39,904 bases of DNA from NCBI RefSeq assembly GCF_947654165.1, contig NZ_CANTKB010000029.1, forward strand, positions 1-39,904. The letters run 5' to 3'. The position numbers and the translations under genes are program-made. The DNA is from an uncultured Blautia sp. Its GTDB lineage: Bacteria; Bacillota; Clostridia; Lachnospirales; Lachnospiraceae. The notes below the pieces were generated by a model. It had not been told where the DNA came from, did not search any database, and saw only the letters and a list, made by a program, of their open reading frames with translations. The first letter of the stretch is position 1. Every line of letters starts with the position of its first letter. This document shows, piece by piece, positions 33,911-39,904 of the stretch.

Positions 33911-35233
33911 ATGAAAAAGAATATAGTGAAAGTGTTGGGTTTATCTCTTGCAGCAGTTATGGCAGCAGGTTCTTTATCGGCATGCGGATCTGATGAGAAA
34001 AAAGAGGAAGGGTCTGATGGAAAAAAGACCGTTACCTTAACGTTCGGAAGCCATCAAAGTGGTCTTCCAACAACAGGAACCGTGCAGGATTTGGCAAAAG
34101 AATTTGAGGAAGAAACAGGGATCAAGATTGATTTTCAGATTTCTCCGGATGCTCAGTGGAGAGATTTGATTAAGGTGAAATTGGATTCCGGAGAAGCACC
34201 TGACATTATTTGTGCAGATACACCGATTAACTTAGCTTCCAGTTTACATATGGATCAGTATTGCGTGGATCTGTCAGATCAGGAATGGGTAGACAGAATG
34301 GAAGAAAGTGCTCGTTCCGCAGTCAGCGTAGATGATAAGACTTACGGTATTACCTTCCCGGGTGCTAAAATGTATTTTTATCTCTATAATAAGGATATTT
34401 TTGAAGAATTAAATCTTGAAGTACCTACTAACTATGACGAGTTTAAAGATGTATGTCAGACCATCTTAGATGCAGGTATTACACCTATTTATGAAGCGAC
34501 AACCAATGGATGGCATCAGGTGCTTCCTCTGTTTGAGACAGGTGGGCTGTGGCTGGCAGATGATCCTGAAATATATGATAAATTAAATGCTAATGAAGTA
34601 GATTTGGATGAAATTCCTCACCTTCTTACCATTATTGGGCAACTTAAAGAATGTGCAGAAGCCGGATATTTCGGAGAAGATTATCTGAGTAATGCTATGG
34701 AGAACGCAAAAGAAGCAATGGCAACAGAAAAATGTGCAATGGTAATTAATGAACTTGGATTTAGAGGCCAAATCGAAGCTGATTATCCTGATTTTAAAGC
34801 AACAGAAAAAATGGGAGCATTTGTTATGCCGTGGGGTGATAACACAGCAATTGGTGTAAATCCTGCAAGCAATGCATATTTCATTAATAAGGAAAGTGAA
34901 CATGTAGAAGAAGCAAAACAGTTCTTTGAATTCCTTGCAAGACCTGAAAATCTTCAGAAGCGTCTGGATGGACAGACGGATTTAAGTGCACTTTGCTGGC
35001 CAGAAATTGAAAGCAAGTATTCGGAGGAAGACCAAGCTTTGATTGATTCCCTGGAAAAAGCGAATGTTGTACAGACTTCTGTAAATTATATTGACAGCCA
35101 GTGGATGGATGTAGGAAAAGATTTAGAGGCAATGTACACAGGAGCAGCTACTCCGGAAGATGTATTAAAGACAATTATGGATCGCCGTACAGAACAGGCT
35201 GAATTGCAGAAAGACCCAGGCTGGACGAAGTAA
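33911..35233 (+). CDS. ABC transporter sugar-binding lipoprotein (second locus)
   Basis: This 440-aa protein has a lipoprotein signal with lipobox LSAC (Cys25), then an acidic linker and a family 1 binding fold (TLTFGSHQSGLPTT, YLYNKDIFEELNLEVP, NPASNAYFINKESEHVEEAKQF). The ATG at 33911 follows AGGAG by about 7 bases. It begins the operon regulated by the divergent YesMN-like pair. Because the last gene encodes an alpha-xylosidase, the ligand is probably a xylose-containing oligosaccharide (inference). A hairpin separates it from the permeases. Confidence 0.92.
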   Translation: MKKNIVKVLGLSLAAVMAAGSLSACGSDEKKEEGSDGKKTVTLTFGSHQSGLPTTGTVQDLAKEFEEETGIKIDFQISPDAQWRDLIKVKLDSGEAPDIICADTPINLASSLHMDQYCVDLSDQEWVDRMEESARSAVSVDDKTYGITFPGAKMYFYLYNKDIFEELNLEVPTNYDEFKDVCQTILDAGITPIYEATTNGWHQVLPLFETGGLWLADDPEIYDKLNANEVDLDEIPHLLTIIGQLKECAEAGYFGEDYLSNAMENAKEAMATEKCAMVINELGFRGQIEADYPDFKATEKMGAFVMPWGDNTAIGVNPASNAYFINKESEHVEEAKQFFEFLARPENLQKRLDGQTDLSALCWPEIESKYSEEDQALIDSLEKANVVQTSVNYIDSQWMDVGKDLEAMYTGAATPEDVLKTIMDRRTEQAELQKDPGWTK

Positions 35234-35257
35234 AAACAGAAGGTAAACGAGGAAATG

Positions 35258-35294
35258 GAAGGTGTCTGAGGCGGGAATGCTTTTGGACACCTTC
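35258..35294 (+). terminator. Hairpin between binding protein and permeases (second locus)
   Basis: GAAGGTGTC (35258-35266) pairs with GACACCTTC (35286-35294), and flanking GGAA/TTCC could extend it. TTTCCT follows rather than a full T run. It is the same kind of partial terminator as in the first ABC locus (5178-5214). Confidence 0.55.
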
Positions 35295-35341
35295 TTTCCT
35301 GTAAAGAATCACAGGTTTTATAGAGATTCGGGAGGTTATGT

Positions 35342-36220
35342 ATGAATAGGAAAAAATTGTATCCGTGGTATTTTGCGGCTGGAGCTGCACTTGTCTATTT
35401 TCTCTTGTGTTTTTTGCCGGGAGTTTTGGGTATTGGATATTCTTTTACAGATTGGAATAACTTTACAGATGAAATAAATTTTGTAGGTCTTGCCAACTAT
35501 AAACAGATTTTTGAGGGCAATTCAGAATATGTCAAATATATTTTTAATACAGTAGTCTTTACAATTGTGACTACAGTAGCAAAAACAGTGGTAGGTCTTG
35601 CATTAGCTTTGCTTTTGACACAAAAATTTATTAAATGTAAAAATTTTCAGAGAATGATTATTTTTTCACCTCAGGTTATGTCTTATCTGGTGGTAGGTCT
35701 TGTGTTTAAGAGTATGCTGCATCCAACTACAGGTTTTTTAAATAATTTTTTAAGGAGCATTGGATTAGATGCATTGGCAAAAAATTGGCTTACGGATTTG
35801 AAATTAGTATTTCCGACAGTCATGGCGGTAGATACCTGGAAGGGTATGGGGTATATCATGGTAGTTGTAATAGCGGGATTGCTTTCAATAGCACCGGAGT
35901 ATTATGAAGCGGCAAGTATTGATGGGGCAAGCTTTTTTCAAAAACTCAGATGCATTACACTTCCTTTGCTGAAACCGGTCTTAGTTAATGTAACGGTTTT
36001 AAATGTTACATATGGTCTTCGAGTGTTTGATATGATTTATTCTTTGACAAATGGCGGTCCTGGAAACGCAACGGGCGTTATTAATACAGCGGTTTATAAA
36101 GAGTTTTCGAAAGGAAATCTGGCTATGGGTACAACCTTATCCAGTGTGCTGTTTTTCCTGATGCTGGCACTTTTGTATTTTATTATTAAATCTATGGAAA
36201 ATAAGGAGGTTGAGGCATAA
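35342..36220 (+). CDS. ABC sugar transporter permease, MalF/UgpA type (second locus)
   Basis: This 292-aa protein has about six membrane segments. Its EAA loop reads YYEAASIDGASFFQKLRCITLP, and the TM-rich N-terminus is YFAAGAALVYFLLCFLPGVLG. GGGAGG precedes the ATG; an overlapping ATG four bases earlier meets a stop after three codons. Its stop overlaps the next start by one base. It pairs with the next permease; no ATPase gene accompanies it. Confidence 0.92.
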   Translation: MNRKKLYPWYFAAGAALVYFLLCFLPGVLGIGYSFTDWNNFTDEINFVGLANYKQIFEGNSEYVKYIFNTVVFTIVTTVAKTVVGLALALLLTQKFIKCKNFQRMIIFSPQVMSYLVVGLVFKSMLHPTTGFLNNFLRSIGLDALAKNWLTDLKLVFPTVMAVDTWKGMGYIMVVVIAGLLSIAPEYYEAASIDGASFFQKLRCITLPLLKPVLVNVTVLNVTYGLRVFDMIYSLTNGGPGNATGVINTAVYKEFSKGNLAMGTTLSSVLFFLMLALLYFIIKSMENKEVEA

Positions 36221-37047
36221 TGGGTAAAACAGGTAAAATTATAGGCCATATTATAGGAAATATTGTGGCTGCATTCATAAGCTTGATTGTGATCATACCT
36301 CTTGTGGTGCTGTTTTTAAACTCCTTTAAGACGTCTGCAGAGGCGAATAAGATGACACTTTCTCTTCCTACGGAATGGGTGTTTGAAAATTATGCTACAG
36401 TTATTGAACAAGGTAAGTTAATTTCTTCTTTTTTCAATGGTCTTCTGTATGCAACCTGCAGTGTTGTCATTATAGTAATTCTGGTTTCGGCTGCATCTTT
36501 TGTAATCTCCAGAAATCAGAAGGGAATCAATAAATTTTTGTATTATTTTATTATTTCTGGCATTGCAATGCCAATTAACAATGTGGCACTGATGAAAGTT
36601 ATGCAGGCATTTCATCTTGTGAATACAAGGATTGGGATTATTCTGTTGTATGCAGCAATCAATATTCCTCTTAGTTTATTTTTGGCATACGGGTTTGTAA
36701 GCACAATCCCAAGAGAAATTGATGAAGCGGCGGTTCTTGATGGATGTACACCAATACAATTATTTGTAAAAGTAATTGCACCTTTATTAAAACCTATTAT
36801 TTCAACGCTGTTTGTACTTGATTTTATGGCAGTGTGGAATGATTTTACAATGCCGTTATATTATCTTAATAATTCAAAACAGTGGCCTATGACTTTGGCA
36901 GTATACAATTTCTTTGGAGCGTTTGAGAATTCTTGGAATCTGGTTGCGGCAGATATTATGCTGACGTTGCTTCCGGTGCTGGTTGTATTTATTCTTGGAC
37001 AGAAGTATATTGTGGGTGGTGTTGCCGCAGGTTCTGTGAAAGGCTGA
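36220..37047 (+). CDS. ABC sugar transporter permease, MalG/UgpE type (second locus)
   Basis: This 275-aa protein has about six membrane segments. Its EAA loop reads EIDEAAVLDGCTPIQLFVKV and the C-terminus is GGVAAGSVKG, typical of MalG-type permeases. The start overlaps the preceding stop (TAATG) and AAGGAGG lies inside the preceding gene's end, so translation is coupled. The GH31 gene follows after 19 bases. Confidence 0.92.
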   Translation: MGKTGKIIGHIIGNIVAAFISLIVIIPLVVLFLNSFKTSAEANKMTLSLPTEWVFENYATVIEQGKLISSFFNGLLYATCSVVIIVILVSAASFVISRNQKGINKFLYYFIISGIAMPINNVALMKVMQAFHLVNTRIGIILLYAAINIPLSLFLAYGFVSTIPREIDEAAVLDGCTPIQLFVKVIAPLLKPIISTLFVLDFMAVWNDFTMPLYYLNNSKQWPMTLAVYNFFGAFENSWNLVAADIMLTLLPVLVVFILGQKYIVGGVAAGSVKG

Positions 37048-37066
37048 CAGAAAGGAGAAATGATTT

Positions 37067-39319
37067 ATGAAATTTACAGATGGTTACTGGTGCGTGAAAA
37101 AAGAAATGACACCTCTTTACGCAGTGGAATATTCTTCTTATAGAAGAGAGGGAAATGACTTGGTGGTGTATGCACCTGGAAAACATATTTCTAATAGAGG
37201 AGATTGTTTAAATCTGGGACTGCTTACCATTCGTTTTTCCAGTCCTATGGAGGATGTGATCAAGGTGTCTGTGACACATTTTGAAGGAGCGGCTTATAAA
37301 GGTCCTTTTGCTGAAGTGAGAGAAACACTGCCGGAAGTTATGGTGGAGGAAACAGAAGAATTCCTTATTTACCAGACCGGGAAAACAAAAGCTGTAATTG
37401 ATAAGAGACCAAATTCCTGGGGAATCCGTTTCATGGATGGAAACAGGGAACTTACGAATACAGGATTTCGTAATATGGCTTATATTGTAAATAATAAGAC
37501 AGAGAAATCCTATACGACAGAGGCATTAGCTATTGATGTAGATGAATATATTTATGGACTGGGAGAGCGTTTTACTCCGTTTGTAAAAAATGGACAGACC
37601 GTAGAAATGTGGAATGAAGACGGAGGGACAGCCAGTGAAATTTCGTATAAGAATATTCCTTTCTATATCACAAATAAAGGGTATGGTGTGCTTTTGGATA
37701 ATGAGGGGGATGCCTCTTACGAAATTGCCAGCGAAAAGGTGGAAAGGATTCAGTTTTCTGTAGAAGGAGAACGTTTGGATTATTATGTGATTAATGGTGG
37801 TACACCAAAGGGTACTATTGAGAAATACACAGACTTAACCGGAAAACCGGCACTCCCTCCGGCTTGGTCTTTCGGATTGTGGCTGACCACTTCTTTTACA
37901 ACAGATTATGATGAAGGAACTACCAGCAGTTTTATTCAGGGAATGGCAGACAGAGATATTCCTCTTCATGTGTTCCATTTTGATTGTTATTGGATGGAAG
38001 CATATGAATGGTGTAATTTTACCTGGGATCCAAAAACATTCCCGGATCCAAAAGGGATGTTGAAAAGATATCATGACAGAGGATTGAAAATCTGTGTATG
38101 GATTAATCCTTATATTGGGCAGAAGTCACCGCTGTTTAAGGAAGGCATGGAGCATGGATATTTAATTAAAAAGCAGAATGGTGATGTGTGGCAGACAGAT
38201 ATGTGGCAGGCGGGAATGGGACTGGTGGATTTTACAAACCCTGAAGCAACTGCATGGTATCAAGGAAAATTAAAGACACTGCTGGATATGGGAGTGGACT
38301 GCTTTAAAACAGATTTTGGCGAAAGAATTCCTGTAAAAGATATTGCATATTATGACGGTTCTGATCCGGTTAAAATGCACAATTATTATACTTATCTTTA
38401 TAATAAAGCGGTATTTGATTTGCTTGTACAAGAAAGAGGAGAAGGAGAGGCAGTGCTGTTCGCACGTTCTGCAACGGTAGGCGGGCAGCAGTTCCCGGCA
38501 CATTGGGGTGGTGATTGCTCTGCAAGTTATCCATCCATGGCAGAAACATTAAGAAGCGGACTCTCTCTAGCGTGTGCAGGATTTGGTTTCTGGAGTCATG
38601 ATATCAGTGGTTTTGAAAATACTGCTCCTGCAGACATTTACAAAAGATGGTGTCAATTTGGACTTTTGAGTTCGCACAGCCGTTTGCATGGATCTTCTTC
38701 TTATCGTGTGCCATGGCTGTTTGATGAAGAAGCCTGCGATGTACTGCGTAAGTTTGTGAAGTTAAAATGCAGATTAATGCCTTATCTGTATCAACAGGCA
38801 GTAATTGCTCATGAGAAAGGTACCCCAATGATGCGGCCGATGTTTGTGGAGTTTCCTGGGGACAGAGCTTGTGAAACTCTGGATAAACAATATATGCTGG
38901 GAGATGCACTTTTAGTCGCACCTGTCTTCAAAGAGTCTGGAGAAGTAGAATACTATCTTCCGGAAGGAAAATGGTATAATATCTTGACTGAACAGATGGT
39001 AGAAGGAGAAAAATGGCATAAGGAAACACATGATTATTTCTCTATGCCGTTGTTAGTGCGTGGTAACACCATTCTGGCATTGGGATCAAATGAGTATACT
39101 CCAGAGTATGACTATACAGAAAATACGACGATTTATTTGTCTTGTTTCGAAGATGGAGCAGAAAGTATGGTTACTATTCCGAATTTAAAAGGGCAGCCAG
39201 AAGTTACTGTTCATGCAAAAAGAAAAGACGAAGAGATTTATGTTTGGACAGAAGGGAAAAAGGTAGATTTTAAATATCAGGTTATAGGTGATGAAAATCT
39301 GGCAGTAGTAATTAAATAA
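37067..39319 (+). CDS. yicI: GH31 alpha-xylosidase (YicI-like)
   Basis: This 750-aa enzyme would remove alpha-linked xylose from oligosaccharides such as isoprimeverose. Nucleophile Asp416 in CFKTDFGERIP has the same number as in E. coli YicI. The acid/base Asp483 in HWGGDCSASY is one off from YicI Asp482. FWSHDISGFENTAPADIYKRW and LLSSHSRLHGSSSYRVPW match the xylosidase branch rather than alpha-glucosidases. An N-terminal beta domain (about 1-250) precedes the barrel, and C-terminal beta domains follow. There is no signal peptide, so imported xylosides are cut inside the cell. AAAGGAG precedes the ATG. It is the last gene of the operon. Confidence 0.95.
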   Translation: MKFTDGYWCVKKEMTPLYAVEYSSYRREGNDLVVYAPGKHISNRGDCLNLGLLTIRFSSPMEDVIKVSVTHFEGAAYKGPFAEVRETLPEVMVEETEEFLIYQTGKTKAVIDKRPNSWGIRFMDGNRELTNTGFRNMAYIVNNKTEKSYTTEALAIDVDEYIYGLGERFTPFVKNGQTVEMWNEDGGTASEISYKNIPFYITNKGYGVLLDNEGDASYEIASEKVERIQFSVEGERLDYYVINGGTPKGTIEKYTDLTGKPALPPAWSFGLWLTTSFTTDYDEGTTSSFIQGMADRDIPLHVFHFDCYWMEAYEWCNFTWDPKTFPDPKGMLKRYHDRGLKICVWINPYIGQKSPLFKEGMEHGYLIKKQNGDVWQTDMWQAGMGLVDFTNPEATAWYQGKLKTLLDMGVDCFKTDFGERIPVKDIAYYDGSDPVKMHNYYTYLYNKAVFDLLVQERGEGEAVLFARSATVGGQQFPAHWGGDCSASYPSMAETLRSGLSLACAGFGFWSHDISGFENTAPADIYKRWCQFGLLSSHSRLHGSSSYRVPWLFDEEACDVLRKFVKLKCRLMPYLYQQAVIAHEKGTPMMRPMFVEFPGDRACETLDKQYMLGDALLVAPVFKESGEVEYYLPEGKWYNILTEQMVEGEKWHKETHDYFSMPLLVRGNTILALGSNEYTPEYDYTENTTIYLSCFEDGAESMVTIPNLKGQPEVTVHAKRKDEEIYVWTEGKKVDFKYQVIGDENLAVVIK

Positions 39320-39332
39320 AAGACAAAGAGAT

Positions 39333-39371
39333 TGTGGGCGGAAAAATTTTCTGCCCACAGTTTTATTTTTT
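39333..39371 (+). terminator. Terminator after the alpha-xylosidase gene
   Basis: TGTGGGC (39333-39339) pairs with GCCCACA (39353-39359), extended inside by GAAAA/TTTTC, followed by TTTTATTTTTT. Confidence 0.88.
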
Positions 39372-39491
39372 GAAAGAGTAGAAGTGGAACATGAAACTTG
39401 CATTTCTCAAGAAACTTATATAAGACCATCGGGAATGGGGAAATTATGCTTTGGTGGTTTTGAGGCTGATAAAAAATAAATAAAAAAGTAG

Positions 39492-39520
39492 TTGACATAC
39501 AAAAGACTATATGATATTCT
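39492..39520 (+). promoter_or_regulatory. rRNA-type promoter P1
   Basis: TTGACA (39492-39497), exactly 17 bases, TATTCT (39515-39520). A GTCGC...GCGAC stem follows in the transcript. Confidence 0.7.
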
Positions 39521-39614
39521 AGTTAAGCTGTCGCTGAGAAATTGATGACAATTCAATGCAAAGCGACAACAAACAATAAGATATCAACAAATTTTCAGAT
39601 AATTAAAAAAGTTG

Positions 39615-39643
39615 TTGACAAACACAAGAAAATATGATATCTT
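39615..39643 (+). promoter_or_regulatory. rRNA-type promoter P2
   Basis: TTGACA (39615-39620), exactly 17 bases, TATCTT (39638-39643), followed by GCTGTC as after the other promoters. Confidence 0.7.
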
Positions 39644-39698
39644 ATAAAAGCTGTCAGAAAGCAAAAACAAACGAAATAAAAAAGTTTGAAAAAAGTGC

Positions 39699-39727
39699 TT
39701 GACAGACCTGCTCAGATGTGATAATCT
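39699..39727 (+). promoter_or_regulatory. rRNA-type promoter P3
   Basis: TTGACA (39699-39704), exactly 17 bases, TAATCT (39722-39727). The transcript would start near a CTGTC...GACAG stem. Confidence 0.78.
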
Positions 39728-39801
39728 AGACTGGCTGTCGCAAAAGACAGAAACGAGCGGAAACAGCTCAGAAAAAAGTTTCAAAAAAATGAAAAAAGTT
39801 C

Positions 39802-39830
39802 TTGACAAGCCTTCCTGATTGTGGTAATCT
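39802..39830 (+). promoter_or_regulatory. rRNA-type promoter P4
   Basis: TTGACA (39802-39807), exactly 17 bases, TAATCT (39825-39830), followed by the same CTGTC...GACAG stem as P3. Confidence 0.8.
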
Positions 39831-39904
39831 GATATGGCTGTCGTAAGAATGACAGGAACCTTGATAACTGAACAGTGAAACACATGAATCGAAAATTCTT
39901 TTAC
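39831..39904 (+). other. Probable pre-16S rRNA leader
   Basis: The sequence after P4, including CCTTGATAACTGAACAGTG, resembles the leader found before 16S rRNA in Clostridia. The mature 16S sequence (AGAGTTTGATC...) is not reached, so the rRNA operon itself is inferred to start just beyond the window. From 39372 to 39491 I see no gene. Confidence 0.6.

Noticed and set aside
39492..39830. Regularly spaced repeats that could suggest a CRISPR array
   Set aside because: Repeats are TTGACA/-10 promoter pairs with imperfect flanks and unequal intervals (123, 84, 103 bases); there are no cas genes.

Overview
The window looks like chromosomal DNA of a gut Lachnospiraceae bacterium (Firmicutes/Clostridia, Blautia-like). 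I infer this from the AT-leaning codon use, strong AGGAGG ribosome-binding sites, plant-glycan ABC/GH loci without their own ATPase, a YesM/YesN-type two-component pair, a DUF6171 protein, and the rpmG-secE-nusG-rplK-rplA cluster. No insertion sequence, phage, CRISPR array or tRNA is visible. Family assignments are by motif recognition only, because no database search was possible.

Layout. 2-133: 3' end of a DUF6171-type protein. 257-8559: arabinose-polymer locus, with a LacI regulator followed by a GH127 beta-L-arabinofuranosidase, a sugar-binding lipoprotein, two permeases and a GH51 alpha-L-arabinofuranosidase. Matching TTAAACGTTTAA-type operators lie before lacI and before the enzyme operon. 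8582-8988: compact type I toxin-antitoxin-like cassette with a 30-aa membrane toxin on the minus strand and a convergent short RNA. 9181-14775: TetR repressor divergent from an RND/MMPL pump and a secreted 883-aa heptad-repeat protein, with three copies of one palindromic operator between them. 14822-17497 (minus): MoxR-type AAA+ ATPase and VWA/NorD-like protein. 17649-23661: adenosine deaminase, an apparently autoregulated TetR, a GH13 alpha-glucosidase/amylase, the glycogen branching enzyme GlgB and an M19 dipeptidase. 23921-24961 (minus): threonine aldolase. 25177-26986: DapF-like protein lacking both catalytic cysteines, plus an AEC transporter. 27011-27504: two truncated gene ends joined head to head, probably a deletion scar. 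27711-29902: L33, SecE, NusG, L11 and L1, with two identical L1-leader-like elements. 29997-30944: CDF cation transporter. 31116-39319: second pentoside locus, with a YesN/YesM pair divergent from a binding lipoprotein, two permeases and a GH31 alpha-xylosidase. 39492-39904: four tandem promoters with pre-rRNA-like leader, so a 16S rRNA gene probably starts just past the end.

How they work together. Two carbohydrate loci import arabinose- and xylose-containing oligosaccharides and hydrolyse them inside the cell. One is under a LacI repressor and the other probably under a membrane histidine kinase. Both lack an ATP-binding subunit and must borrow a shared one (MsmX-like). The GH13 and GlgB genes belong to alpha-glucan metabolism. 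The least conventional parts are the cysteine-less DapF/transporter pair, the MMPL/heptad-repeat export pair, and the toxin cassette with mirrored promoters.
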